From an uncultured Collinsella sp. (GTDB lineage: Bacteria > Actinomycetota > Coriobacteriia > Coriobacteriales > Coriobacteriaceae), in assembly GCA_900544135.1 (NCBI GenBank), contig UQTU01000001.1, positions 124,001-188,000 on the forward strand: a stretch of 64,000 nucleotides of DNA, read 5' to 3'. Positions 1 to 8,128 of this stretch are shown one piece after another (positions within the stretch are counted from its first letter, which is position 1; each line of letters starts with the position of its first letter). Under the pieces are notes generated by a model that ran no database searches, had not been told where the DNA came from, and worked only from the letters and a program-made list of their open reading frames with translations. The position numbers and the translations under genes are program-made.

Positions 1-2111
1 GCCGCCAGATCGCGGATGCAGACATGTGCGTTGTACGGATAGATGCCGCTCGCGGAGTAGCCCACCAGTGCCGCAAAGTCGTGCGGAGACACGGCGTCAC
101 CGCACTCCACCACGATATCGGCAAAGGTGCGCACGCCAGCACGGATCAGGTGGTTGTGCACGCAGCCCACGGCGAGCAGCGACGGCACGGGCACCTCGCC
201 CGCAGCGGCACGGTCGCTCAGCACCACGATGTTCACGCCATCGCGAACCGCAGCCTCGACGTCTTCGGCAAGCTGCTTGAGCGCAGCCTGCAGCGCGCCC
301 TCACCCGCGTCGCGGCGGTACACGGCACGGAACCGGCGGGTCTTAAAGCCCACGCGGTCGATGGCACAGATATGTTCGAACTCTTCCTCGTTGAGCAACG
401 GGCGCTCCAAGCGCACCAGCTGACAGGCCGTACGGGAATCCTCAAGCAGGTTGCCGTGGTTGCCCAGGTAGAGCGTGGTCGAAGTTACCATATGCTCGCG
501 CAGGGCATCGATCGGAGGATTCGTGACCTGGGCGAACAGCTGATAGAAGTAGTCAAAGAACGAACGCGTCTTCTTGGACAGGCAGGCCAACGGCGCATCG
601 ATACCCATCGAGGCGAGCGGGGCCTTGCCCTGTTGGGCCATGGGGCGCACGACCTCGTCAACATCATCCCAGTGATAGCCGAGCTTGGCCATGCGCACGG
701 CGGCGGGCACCTCGGCATCCTCGGCGGGCGTTGCCGCAACGGGCTCATCGAGCGCGTCGACGGTCAGTGTCTCCTCGGCAATCCAGTCGCGGTAGGGCTT
801 CTCCTTGGCATAGCGGGCGCGCAGCTCGTCGTTGTAGATCACGCGGCCGCGGGCAAAATCGACCTCGAGCATCTGGCCCGGTCCCAGGCAGCCGCTCGTC
901 AGGATGTTCTCGGGGCGTACCTCGATGGTGCCCACTTCGCTTGCCAGCATAAAGCGGCCATCGCGCGTCACGTAGTAGCGGGCGGGGCGCAAGCCGTTGC
1001 GGTCGAGGGCGGCGCCCAGCGTGCGACCGTCGGTAAAGGCGATGGCCGCCGGGCCGTCCCAGGGCTCCATGAGCATGGACTGGTAAGCGTCGTAGGCGCG
1101 GCGCTCCTCACTCAGGCTATCGTTGTGGTCCCACGGCTCGGGCAGCAACATGGACGCGGCACGCGTCAGCGGGCGACCGTTCATGACCAAGAATTCGAGC
1201 ACGTTGTCCAGAATCGCGGAGTCGGAACCCTCGCGGTTGATGATAGGCATCACGCGCTCAAGATCGTGCTGCAGCACGGGGCTGTACAGGTTGGGTTCGC
1301 GGGCGCGAATCCAGTTGACGTTGCCCTTGAGGGTATTGATTTCGCCGTTGTGAATGATAAAGCGGTTGGGGTGCGCACGCTCCCAGCTGGGCGTGGTGTT
1401 GGTGGAGTAGCGCGAGTGGACGAGCGCCACGGCCGTTTTGACGGCGGCGTCGTTGAGGTCGATGAAGAAGCGGCGCATCTGCGTGGCGACCAGCATGCCC
1501 TTGTACACGATAGTGCGCGAGCTCATGGAGCAGACGTAGAAGATCTTGTCGCGCAGGGCAAACTCGGCATCGGCCTTCTTTTCGATGGTGCGGCGGCACA
1601 CGTACAGGCGACGCTCAAAGGCATCGCCGGCGAGCGTGTCGTCCGGACGGCCCAGGAAGGCCTGCAGGATAGTAGGCATGCAGGCGCGGGCCGTCTCGCC
1701 CAGGTCGTGCGGGTCGACCGGCACCTCGCGCCAAAAGAGCAGCGGCACGCCGGCCTCGGCGCAGCCCTCCTCAAACACGCGGCGGGCATCCTCTACGCCC
1801 TTGTCGTCCTGCGGGAAGAACAGCATGGCCACGCCATAGTCGCCCTCTGCCGGCAGAATCTGACCGCACTTTTGAGCCTCTTTACGGAAAAAGTGATGCG
1901 GAACCTGGAACAGGATGCCAGCGCCATCGCCGGTATTCTTCTCGAGTCCCGTGCCGCCGCGGTGCTCCAAGTTGACCAGAATGGACAGTGCGTCGTCCAG
2001 AATCTGGTGATGGCGCTCACCGTTGATATCGGCAAGCGCGCCGATGCCACATGCATCGTGGTCGAATTCGGGGCGATAAAGGCCCTGCTGCTGAGCGGAA
2101 TCTGCCTGCAT
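1..2111 (-). CDS. gltB: Glutamate synthase large subunit, N-terminal part (cut by window edge)
   Basis: This gene encodes the glutamine amidotransferase and start of the central domain of the large subunit of glutamate synthase, which makes glutamate from glutamine and 2-oxoglutarate in the cytoplasm. Reading the minus strand from 2111 gives an open frame with DHDACGIGALAD near the start. Cys21 would be the class II amidotransferase nucleophile, exposed after removal of a short propeptide. NLEHRGGTG and NTGDGAGIL follow, as expected for GltB. About 703 residues are visible and the frame is open at the left edge; the full family is about 1500 residues. The ATG at 2111 is preceded by GGGGAGGA at good spacing. 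Family identity is certain; the C-terminal FMN/Fe-S part is not seen. Confidence 0.95.
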   Translation of the reverse strand, partial: MQADSAQQQGLYRPEFDHDACGIGALADINGERHHQILDDALSILVNLEHRGGTGLEKNTGDGAGILFQVPHHFFRKEAQKCGQILPAEGDYGVAMLFFPQDDKGVEDARRVFEEGCAEAGVPLLFWREVPVDPHDLGETARACMPTILQAFLGRPDDTLAGDAFERRLYVCRRTIEKKADAEFALRDKIFYVCSMSSRTIVYKGMLVATQMRRFFIDLNDAAVKTAVALVHSRYSTNTTPSWERAHPNRFIIHNGEINTLKGNVNWIRAREPNLYSPVLQHDLERVMPIINREGSDSAILDNVLEFLVMNGRPLTRAASMLLPEPWDHNDSLSEERRAYDAYQSMLMEPWDGPAAIAFTDGRTLGAALDRNGLRPARYYVTRDGRFMLASEVGTIEVRPENILTSGCLGPGQMLEVDFARGRVIYNDELRARYAKEKPYRDWIAEETLTVDALDEPVAATPAEDAEVPAAVRMAKLGYHWDDVDEVVRPMAQQGKAPLASMGIDAPLACLSKKTRSFFDYFYQLFAQVTNPPIDALREHMVTSTTLYLGNHGNLLEDSRTACQLVRLERPLLNEEEFEHICAIDRVGFKTRRFRAVYRRDAGEGALQAALKQLAEDVEAAVRDGVNIVVLSDRAAAGEVPVPSLLAVGCVHNHLIRAGVRTFADIVVECGDAVSPHDFAALVGYSASGIYPYNAHVCIRDLA

Positions 2112-2295
2112 CGCGATCCTCCCCTAGATATTTAGACAGTCAGTTGAATAGGCATAGTAGGAGCATCGTCGGCCCGTTGTGTTTCCCACCCGTTTCGAAA
2201 CAATCGCGTAACGCACGCCCTACGAGTGGACACCGCCGACCTCAAGGGCGGCAACAAGGCGCCCAAGTTCGGCTTGTAAGCTCACCGCTTCAAAC

Positions 2296-2352
2296 ATCTC
2301 AATCTGTAACAGGAGGAACCGATTTTGGCGCCTAGATGTTACAGATTGAGAT
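2296..2352. repeat. Palindrome family A, copy 1 (TGTAACAGAT type)
   Basis: The arm ATCTCAATCTGTAACA (2296-2311) is perfectly complementary to TGTTACAGATTGAGAT (2337-2352). The loop is 25 nt and contains GATTTTGGCG. A second full copy lies at 2375-2433 and a half copy at 4706-4721. Confidence 0.9.
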
Positions 2353-2374
2353 TTTCTGCGGGACGGTTTTGGTT

Positions 2375-2433
2375 TGTCTCGATCTGTAACACGAAGGGTC
2401 GGTTTTGGCGGCAAACTGTTACAGATCGAGACA
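2375..2433. repeat. Palindrome family A, copy 2
   Basis: Arms of 17 nt (2375-2391 and 2417-2433) pair perfectly around a 25-nt loop, the same loop length as copy 1, with the related core GGTTTTGGCG. The arm differs from copy 1 by a compensated A-to-G change (TCTCGATCTG paired with CAGATCGAGA). This suggests the fold is under selection or the unit is copied as a hairpin. Confidence 0.9.
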
Positions 2434-2570
2434 TTTCGGCAGCCCCCTTTCACCATCCCATTCAAATACAACAATTTTGTTAGACTTGGTTAACTTTTAA
2501 GCTTAAAACGGGTATCCTTTGCGGCGTCAAGCAAACGGCACGCACACCGTGCCAGATCAAGGAGGCCCCT

Positions 2571-3344
2571 ATGGCGCACCAAGCAGACCAGCAGACGATG
2601 CAACTCGTCCTTATCCGTCACGGAGAGTCCGAGTGGAACAAGCTCAACCTGTTCACCGGCTGGACCGATGTTGAGCTCACCGACACGGGCCGCGAAGAAG
2701 CCGCGGCAGGCGGCCGCGCCCTCAAAGAAGCCGGTTTCGACTTTGACGTCTGCTACACTTCGCGCCTCAAGCGCGCGATCCACACCCTCAACATCGTGCT
2801 CGGCCAAATGGATCGCGAGTGGCTGCCCGTCATCAAATCCTGGAAGCTCAACGAGCGCCACTACGGAGCGTTGCAGGGTCTCAACAAGGCCGATGCCGCA
2901 GCGGAGCACGGCGACGAGCAGGTGCTCATCTGGCGCCGCTCCTTCGACGTCTGCCCGCCGGCACTCGAGCCGGACGACGCGCGCGATCCCCACACCCAGG
3001 AGCAATACCGTGATGTCGCGCCCGATCAGCTGCCCTATACCGAGTGCCTCAAGGACACGATCGCCCGCGCCTGGCCCTATTTCGAAGACGAGATTCGCCC
3101 CCAGATGCTCGCCGGCAAGCGCGTACTCATCGCCGCACACGGCAACTCCCTGCGCTCACTCGTCATGAAGCTCGAGCACCTCACGCCCGAGGAGATCCTC
3201 AAGGTCAACATCCCCACCGGCGTGCCGCTCGTCTACACCTTCGACACCGATTTCAACGTCCTCGACAAGCGCTACATCGGCGACCCGGCGACCATCGCCG
3301 CCAAGATCGACGCCGTGGCCAATCAGGGCAAAGCGCACAAGTAG
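2571..3344 (+). CDS. gpmA: 2,3-bisphosphoglycerate-dependent phosphoglycerate mutase
   Basis: The enzyme interconverts 3- and 2-phosphoglycerate in glycolysis and gluconeogenesis through a phosphohistidine. The 257-residue protein has the histidine-phosphatase motif LIRHGESEWN near residue 14, LNERHYGALQGLNK in the middle, and the second catalytic His in AAHGNSLRSLV near the C-terminus. Length fits the dPGM family (about 250). The ATG at 2571 follows AAGGAGG at good spacing; an internal Met ten codons in is an alternative. It is transcribed divergently from gltB and followed by mntH 75 bp downstream on the same strand. Confidence 0.97.
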   Translation: MAHQADQQTMQLVLIRHGESEWNKLNLFTGWTDVELTDTGREEAAAGGRALKEAGFDFDVCYTSRLKRAIHTLNIVLGQMDREWLPVIKSWKLNERHYGALQGLNKADAAAEHGDEQVLIWRRSFDVCPPALEPDDARDPHTQEQYRDVAPDQLPYTECLKDTIARAWPYFEDEIRPQMLAGKRVLIAAHGNSLRSLVMKLEHLTPEEILKVNIPTGVPLVYTFDTDFNVLDKRYIGDPATIAAKIDAVANQGKAHK

Positions 3345-3419
3345 CCCCAACCCAAATCCGACGCGTGGCGCCGCACGACCCAGATGCGACGTCACGCCGC
3401 CCATACGCAGGAGCGCACC

Positions 3420-4676
3420 ATGCTCAACCATCTCAAACAACACTTTGGCTCCCGACGCACCGGTGGTCACGGAGGCCTAGACATTGCGCGGCATATCGGC
3501 CCCGGGCTGCTCGTGACCGTCGGCTTTATCGACCCGGGCAACTGGGCCTCCAATATGGCCGCGGGCTCGCAGTTTGGCTACGCGCTGCTGTGGATCGTCA
3601 CGCTGTCCACGATTATGCTCATTGTGCTGCAGCACAACGCTGCGCACCTGGGTATCGCCACGGGCGCCTGCCTTGCCGAGGCCACGACACGTTACCTCCC
3701 CCGCTTCGTTGGACGCACGGTACTCGCCAGTGCCTATCTCGCGACTGTCGCCACCGCCATGGCCGAAGTCCTGGGTGGCGCGATTGCCCTTCAAATGCTC
3801 TTTGGGCTGCCCGTGCGCGCGGGCTGCGTCATCGTGGCGGCAGTATCGATGGCGATGCTCATGACGAACTCCTACAAGCATGCCGAACGCTGGATCATCG
3901 CCTTCGTAGGCGTGGTAGGACTCTCGTTTTTGGCCGAGCTTGCACTAGTCAAGGTCGACTGGCCGCAAGCCGCCGCAAGCTGGATCACGCCTAGTATGCC
4001 CACTGGCTCTGCCGCGATTATCGTGAGCGTTCTGGGTGCGGTCGTTATGCCACACAACCTTTTTCTGCACTCCGAGGTCATCCAATCCATGCACTTCGAA
4101 GGCCAAGGCGAGCAGGTTATCGAAGAACGTCTGCGCTACGAGTTCTTCGACACGATCTTTTCGATGGGCGTGGGCTGGGCAATCAACTCGGCCATGGTCA
4201 TCCTTGCCGCAACGACCTTCTTTGCGCACGGCATGGTCGTAGACGACCTCGCCGTCGCAGCGGCCACGCTCTCCCCCATCTTGGGCCCGGCGAGCTCGAC
4301 CATCTTTGCGGTAGCGCTGCTGTTTGCGGGCCTCTCGAGTAGTGTGACGGCGGGCATGGCGGCGGGCACCATCACCGCGGGCATGTTCGACGAGGAATAC
4401 GACATCCACGACCGACATTCCTCGATCGGGGTGGCGGCCTGTTTCGTCGGCGCAGTGACGGCGTGCCTGGTCGTCCCAAATCCTTTTGAAGGTCTCATCT
4501 GGAGTCAGGCGCTGCTGTCGCTTCAGCTGCCGATTACGGTCTTTGTGCTCATACGGCTCACCAGCTCACGCCGCGTCATGGGCAAATATGCCAATTCGCG
4601 CCCGCTCAACGCGCTGCTCGTAGGGATCGGCGTCATCGTGACGATTCTCGACATCGTGCTGCTAACGGGGATGTAA
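3420..4676 (+). CDS. mntH: NRAMP-family manganese/divalent metal transporter
   Basis: This is a 418-residue integral membrane proton-coupled importer of Mn2+ (and Fe2+). The family metal-site motif in TM1 is visible as DPGNWAS, and the TM6 motif as MPHNLFLHS, supplying the Asp, Asn and Met ligands. About eleven hydrophobic segments are seen. I chose the ATG at 3420 because AGGAG lies 6 nt upstream; the frame is also open to an ATG at 3384, which has no comparable site. It follows gpmA on the same strand. No manganese riboswitch or clear regulator site was recognised upstream. Confidence 0.95.
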   Translation: MLNHLKQHFGSRRTGGHGGLDIARHIGPGLLVTVGFIDPGNWASNMAAGSQFGYALLWIVTLSTIMLIVLQHNAAHLGIATGACLAEATTRYLPRFVGRTVLASAYLATVATAMAEVLGGAIALQMLFGLPVRAGCVIVAAVSMAMLMTNSYKHAERWIIAFVGVVGLSFLAELALVKVDWPQAAASWITPSMPTGSAAIIVSVLGAVVMPHNLFLHSEVIQSMHFEGQGEQVIEERLRYEFFDTIFSMGVGWAINSAMVILAATTFFAHGMVVDDLAVAAATLSPILGPASSTIFAVALLFAGLSSSVTAGMAAGTITAGMFDEEYDIHDRHSSIGVAACFVGAVTACLVVPNPFEGLIWSQALLSLQLPITVFVLIRLTSSRRVMGKYANSRPLNALLVGIGVIVTILDIVLLTGM

Positions 4677-4705
4677 TTGGGATGGCGTGGCCGTCCAGAT
4701 ATAAC

Positions 4706-4721
4706 GTCTCAATCTGTAACA
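4706..4721. repeat. Family A half element
   Basis: The sequence GTCTCAATCTGTAACA repeats the left arm of the hairpins at 2296 and 2375, followed by a similar loop start (GGCCGTTTT). No right arm is present. It lies 29 bp after the mntH stop and looks like a decayed or truncated copy. Confidence 0.75.
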
Positions 4722-4747
4722 CGTAAGGCCGTTTTAAACCGTCAGAT

Positions 4748-4789
4748 AAATCAAAAGGGTCCCAGCCGGAATATCCAGCCGGGACCCTT
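4748..4789 (-). terminator. Rho-independent terminator of the rubredoxin gene
   Basis: On the minus strand a 9-bp stem AAGGGTCCC/GGGACCCTT (4755-4763 with 4781-4789) is followed by TTTTGATTT. It lies 40 bp downstream of the rubredoxin stop. Confidence 0.8.
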
Positions 4790-4829
4790 GGACAGAGCTC
4801 TGTATGGCTAATCGCCGTGTGTCTACGAG

Positions 4830-4973
4830 TTACTCCTCGACGAGCTCAAACTGATCGGGACCGACGCCGCAGACCGGGCACACGTAGTCCTCGGGCAGCT
4901 CGGGCGTGTCGACCTCAACCTCGTAGCCGCAAACGGTGCACACAAACTTATACGTCTTCTTCTCCTCAGCCAT
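4830..4973 (-). CDS. Rubredoxin-like protein (47 aa)
   Basis: This small iron-sulfur electron carrier has two Cys-x2-Cys knuckles, VCTVCGYE and VCPVCGVG, which would bind one Fe. It begins MAEEKKTYKF and ends FELVEE. At 47 residues it is slightly shorter than classical rubredoxin (about 52) and lacks part of the linker between the knuckles. The ATG at 4973 is preceded by GAGGAGAAC. The neighbouring upstream gene on the same strand is a flavoredoxin-type flavin reductase, the natural partner in oxygen or peroxide detoxification chains of anaerobes. A promoter of its own is likely at 5017-5044. Confidence 0.9.
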   Translation of the reverse strand: MAEEKKTYKFVCTVCGYEVEVDTPELPEDYVCPVCGVGPDQFELVEE

Positions 4974-5016
4974 GATGTTCTCCTCTCGAACGTGACTGCT
5001 GGTGTACTTGCTTATT

Positions 5017-5044
5017 AGTATATATTCTCAATAATATAATGCAA
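5017..5044 (-). promoter_or_regulatory. Candidate promoter of the rubredoxin gene
   Basis: On the minus strand TTGCAT (5039-5044) and TATACT (5017-5022) are separated by 16 bp, in an AT-rich stretch unusual for this genome. The stretch also has partial dyad symmetry (TATTA...TAATA), which could be a Fur/PerR-type operator; that part is speculative. Confidence 0.45.
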
Positions 5045-5061
5045 GTATTTTTAGAACATTT

Positions 5062-5565
5062 CTAGCCTTGATACGACGAGGCTTTGGGCGGCGTCTTGCC
5101 CTTCAAGACCTTGTGATAGTAGTCATAGGTCAGCGGGGTCTCGCCGCTCAAGCGCTCGGCATCCTCGACCTCGCCAATAAACAGCAGATGCGTGCCCACA
5201 TCCACGGTATCAATCAGACGGCAGCTAAACAGCGCCGCCGCGTGCTCGGGCACATAGGGCATGCCCAGCGCGGTCTCGTGGGTCTCGTACTTGGCAAACT
5301 TGTCGTAATCGCTGCTGGTGCGGAAGCCAAAATTGCCGATATAGAGCATGTCGGCGGTCTGGTCAATCACGGCCAGCGCAAAGGCCTTAGCCGATGCGAT
5401 TACGCCGGACGTGACATTTTCCTTGTTCACGGCAACCGAGATGCGTGGCGGGGCGGATGTCACCTGCACCGCTGTGTTGATAACGCAGCCGGCACGCAGC
5501 CCGTCGGCCGCGGCACTCACCACATACAGGCCGCTCGGCATCGTAAAGAACGCAGTTTTGTCCAT
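5062..5565 (-). CDS. Flavin reductase domain protein (flavoredoxin type)
   Basis: A 167-residue FMN-binding flavin-reductase-like protein, starting MDKTAFFTMPSGLYVVSAA. PRISVAVNKEN, FALAVIDQTADM and the segment ending HAAALFSCRLIDTVDVGTH match the family fold that binds FMN and exchanges electrons with NAD(P)H and rubredoxin. The ATG at 5565 follows GGGGAG by 8 nt. The open frame extends upstream through a terminator hairpin, so earlier starts are rejected. It precedes the rubredoxin gene by 88 bp. In some acetogens these two domains are fused as high-molecular-weight rubredoxin; here they are separate. Exact electron donor is unknown. Confidence 0.85.
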   Translation of the reverse strand: MDKTAFFTMPSGLYVVSAAADGLRAGCVINTAVQVTSAPPRISVAVNKENVTSGVIASAKAFALAVIDQTADMLYIGNFGFRTSSDYDKFAKYETHETALGMPYVPEHAAALFSCRLIDTVDVGTHLLFIGEVEDAERLSGETPLTYDYYHKVLKGKTPPKASSYQG

Positions 5566-5616
5566 AACGATCACTCCCCTAGCTCGGGTTGGAACCTCAT
5601 GAATGTATGTACCCAC

Positions 5617-5650
5617 AAAAAAGGCGGCACCCATAACGGACGCCGCCTTT
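5617..5650 (-). terminator. Rho-independent terminator after smpB
   Basis: On the minus strand AAAGGCGGC pairs with GCCGCCTTT (5642-5650 with 5620-5628) across a 13-nt loop and runs into TTTTTTG. It closes the smpB transcript before the flavoredoxin gene. Confidence 0.85.
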
Positions 5651-5692
5651 GAGACATATGTGTCAGAACAGTAAGAAAGATGAGACGCCCGC

Positions 5693-5759
5693 AGTTGCGG
5701 TGAAATAGGGACTGAATAGTCCCTCAAACAGGCAAAACTGTCCGTATTCCACCGCAACT
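5693..5759. repeat. Palindrome family B, copy 1 (GTTGCGGTGAAAT type)
   Basis: AGTTGCGGTG (5693-5702) pairs with CACCGCAACT (5750-5759), and the inner GAAATAGGGACTG pairs imperfectly with CTGTCCGTATTC. It starts 12 nt after the smpB stop. Better preserved copies are at 55072-55138 and 57851-57929. Confidence 0.85.
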
Positions 5760-5771
5760 TATACAGAGTGC

Positions 5772-6242
5772 CTAGCGGTTGCGTTCCTTAAGGGCGCGGT
5801 CGATCTCGCGTTGGACATCACGCTTGGCCATGTCCTCGCGCTTGTCGTAGAGCTTCTTGCCGCGACCCAGACCCAGCAGCAGCTTTACGCGGCCGTCGGT
5901 ATTAAAGTAGAGCTCCAACGGAACCAGTGCATAACCACGGTTGCGAAGTTTGCCGTCAAGAAAGTCGATCTCCTTGCGGTGCAGCAGCAGACGACGCCGA
6001 CGGTCGGGATCGCGATTCCACACGCCACCATGGCTATAAGGGTGGATATGCAGTCCGACGAGCCAGCACTCGCCGCCACGAATCAGCGCAAAAGTGTCAG
6101 TGATCTGACAGGCGCGCTCGCGAATCGACTTGACCTCGGTGCCGCTCAGCTCAATACCGCATTCAAACGTCTCATCGATAAAGTACTCGTGATGCGCCGA
6201 GCGATTCTTAGAAATGAGCTTGCGTTCACGCTTACTGGGCAT
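5772..6242 (-). CDS. smpB: SsrA-binding protein SmpB
   Basis: SmpB binds tmRNA and is needed for trans-translation, the rescue of stalled ribosomes. The 156-residue protein has ISKNRSAHHEYFIDETFECG, GTEVKSIRE, the conserved HIHPYSHG strand, and a basic C-terminal tail ending KRDVQREIDRALKERNR, all family hallmarks. The ATG at 6242 overlaps the end of the upstream TPR gene by 11 nt and has AAGGAGG just upstream, which indicates translational coupling. A longer frame exists but only overlaps the upstream gene. No tmRNA gene was seen in the window. Confidence 0.97.
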   Translation of the reverse strand: MPSKRERKLISKNRSAHHEYFIDETFECGIELSGTEVKSIRERACQITDTFALIRGGECWLVGLHIHPYSHGGVWNRDPDRRRRLLLHRKEIDFLDGKLRNRGYALVPLELYFNTDGRVKLLLGLGRGKKLYDKREDMAKRDVQREIDRALKERNR

Positions 6243-7149
6243 CGCCGGCCTCCTTGGCTCCATCGGCGTTTGAGCCCGCAGTCTCGCGCTTTGCCTTGCG
6301 CTCGGCATTGAGCTCGGCGTCGCTCTCGCGCACCAGTTTGATAATCGCCGCGCAGGCTTCCTCGCCCACCAAGTCGCGAGCACGCACCGTCAGGCGCGTC
6401 GCCTCCTGCTTGTCGCCGTCGCTTGCAGCATCGGTCGCGCACATGATCAGGCAGATGGCGATCTCGGCCGAAGGCGAGGTCGGCACGCCCTGCAGGGCGA
6501 GCTCACCCATCACATGGTCGTCACTCTCGTCCGCGGCATCCGGATAGGTGGTATGGATCTTGTTGAGCAGGCGCGTCGTATGCGCATCGTTGGGCGCCAG
6601 GCGCAGCGCCAGACGCGCGCAGCCCACGGCAGCCGAAACGTTCTCGGTCTCGGGCTCCAAGAAGTACTGACCTAGATTGGCGTAAGCGCGGGCGGCGCAC
6701 TTGCCATCGCTTGCACGCTCCAGCACCGAGAACGAGAGCGATGCCCATTCCTGCTTGTCCTCGAGTGCGCGGAACAGCTCGGCCAAATCCAAGCGATAGT
6801 TGCAGTTCATGGGGTCCCAACGCACAGCCTGCATCAGGGCATTACGAGCGCTCACATAATCCTGCTGGCGAATGTAGGCAAACGCCATATCAGAGTACAG
6901 GCGGTCAAACGGCACCTCGACCTGCACGAGCTCGCGCGGATCCTTCTCCACGCGGCGATAGGCCAAGCGCTCAAACTTGCTATCGAAGCTAAAGTATTGG
7001 CGCTTCTCCTCCGTCTTGCACTCAGCGTCGATATACTCCTCGGCGAGCTCCACCAGACGCTCCAGCAGCGGCGTCGCCGTAGCCAGGTCGCCCTGCGCCA
7101 GATAGTTCTCGGCATACGTGATGTCTTGCAAGCTGATGGGCAGATCCAT
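6232..7149 (-). CDS. TPR-repeat protein of unknown function
   Basis: A 305-residue soluble protein. Helical repeats with TPR-like spacing are visible: AENYLAQGDLATATPLLERL near the N-terminus, then MAFAYIRQQDYVSARNALMQ, then CARLALRLAPNDAHTTRLL. The C-terminus is charged and low in complexity. I chose the Met before DLPISLQ because GAGGAG lies 5 nt upstream. It is translationally coupled to smpB, so a link to ribosome or RNA quality control is possible, but that is inference from position only. No enzymatic motif was recognised. Confidence 0.8.
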   Translation of the reverse strand: MDLPISLQDITYAENYLAQGDLATATPLLERLVELAEEYIDAECKTEEKRQYFSFDSKFERLAYRRVEKDPRELVQVEVPFDRLYSDMAFAYIRQQDYVSARNALMQAVRWDPMNCNYRLDLAELFRALEDKQEWASLSFSVLERASDGKCAARAYANLGQYFLEPETENVSAAVGCARLALRLAPNDAHTTRLLNKIHTTYPDAADESDDHVMGELALQGVPTSPSAEIAICLIMCATDAASDGDKQEATRLTVRARDLVGEEACAAIIKLVRESDAELNAERKAKRETAGSNADGAKEAGDAQ

Positions 7150-7205
7150 GGCTACTCCTCGATCTGAGCGAAACACGGCAGGCGCCGTATATACGGTCAA
7201 TACAC

Positions 7206-7233
7206 AAAACCCGGGTCTCTTACGAGGCCCGGG
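7206..7233 (-). terminator. Terminator of the tRNA-Gln/tRNA-Glu transcript
   Basis: On the minus strand CCCGGGCCTC and GAGACCCGGG form a near-perfect stem with a GTAA loop, followed by TTTTG. It lies 10 bp beyond the tRNA-Glu CCA end. Confidence 0.85.
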
Positions 7234-7243
7234 CGTTCAATTT

Positions 7244-7320
7244 TGGTAGCCCGTACCAGATTCGAACTGGTGATCTCCGCCTTGAGAGGGCGGCGTCCTA
7301 AACCGCTAGACGAACGGGCC
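7244..7320 (-). tRNA. tRNA-Glu (anticodon CTC)
   Basis: The minus strand reads GGCCCGT at the 5' end and ACGGGCT plus ACCA at the 3' end. The anticodon stem CCGCC/GGCGG encloses the loop CTCTCAA, giving anticodon CTC for GAG codons. The T-arm contains the standard GTTCGAATC. CCA is encoded. It is 17 bp downstream of tRNA-Gln and shares a terminator with it. Confidence 0.95.
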
Positions 7321-7337
7321 ATATGTAGCAAATGCAA

Positions 7338-7411
7338 TGGCTGGGATGGAGGGAGTCGAACCCCCATTGACGGAACCAGAATCCGCTGTCCTGCCATTAG
7401 ACGACATCCCA
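7338..7411 (-). tRNA. tRNA-Gln (anticodon CTG)
   Basis: The minus strand begins TGGGATG and ends CATCCCA plus GCCA. The anticodon stem GCGGA/TCCGT closes the loop TTCTGGT, so the anticodon is CTG, reading CAG. The T-arm has GGTTCGACT. CCA is encoded. Confidence 0.95.
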
Positions 7412-7676
7412 ATGACTGCATCGCTGCGCTCGGCTGTGCCTTTGCGCAAGAAAGAAATATACGGGAAGTCCCGCCGTGACGCAAGCCCTAATTTTGACTT
7501 TTTTGAAATTCAGTCAAATACGGCCAACACGTGAAGGACCTGTGAAGCACCAGCGACACGTACGGCGCCAAAGCCCGTAAAACATCCCACATCTACCGCT
7601 GGTAGATTACAACAATGCAGCACTCACGGCTGATGGCACAATCGAACCGTCATCATTGCACGGATATCGAGGCACC

Positions 7677-8087
7677 ATGGACGAAGAGCTTGATTACCTA
7701 TGGGAGACCCTGGGCCTCGAGATCACTGCTGACCTTTGGCCCGAACGGGACAAAATCCATCCCACACTGCGCCCCGCCATCACGGTGATGCAGGCAAAAT
7801 ACCGCCGTGCATCCTTTTTGATCATGCGGGTGTCATGGCACGCGGGACTCCCCGACCTTAAGCGAATCCAGGCAAGCCTCGTCGAGCTGTCCGGTATGCC
7901 GACCGTCATATCCGAGGCGCACCTGGAGCAGCGCCAGCGCGAGCGACTGCAACAGCAGCGGATTCCCTTTATCTGCCCCGGCGTTCAGGCATATCTGCCC
8001 TTTATGGACGAGGAGTACTGGAGCGGCAAGCCCAACAAGCACGTAAAGGTCTACGATCCGCACGAATGGGCACAGCTTGAGGATTAG
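7677..8087 (+). CDS. Uncharacterised 136-aa protein
   Basis: I do not recognise this gene with confidence. It starts MDEELDYLWETLGLEITADL after a GAGG site 5 nt upstream. Visible features are a KYRRASFLIMRVSWH strand, a charged helix with QRQRERLQQQ, then RIPFICPGVQAYLPFM. The last motif resembles the 'PFIVPG..LYLP' segment seen in some MarR-like regulatory proteins that carry a longer C-terminal part. If that is right, this is only the N-terminal domain without the helix-turn-helix, perhaps a truncated or stand-alone version. The palindromic array at 8129-8301 follows it. Confidence 0.6.
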   Translation: MDEELDYLWETLGLEITADLWPERDKIHPTLRPAITVMQAKYRRASFLIMRVSWHAGLPDLKRIQASLVELSGMPTVISEAHLEQRQRERLQQQRIPFICPGVQAYLPFMDEEYWSGKPNKHVKVYDPHEWAQLED

Positions 8088-8128
8088 CGCATATGCCCGC
8101 CAGCCGGGATAGTGCGCATGCCCGCCAA

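Larger units (their letters stand above)
2112..2570. other. Divergent gltB/gpmA intergenic region
   Basis: This 459-bp gap between two divergent genes holds no convincing gene. It carries two long hairpins of one family (2296-2352 and 2375-2433, listed separately), and both promoters must lie here. A possible gpmA promoter is TTAACT at 2490-2495 and TATCCT at 2513-2518 with a 17-bp spacer; this is weak. Confidence 0.6.

Noticed and set aside
24..2135. Plus-strand open frame at the left edge
   Set aside because: The minus strand encodes glutamate synthase with all expected motifs, so this frame is a shadow.
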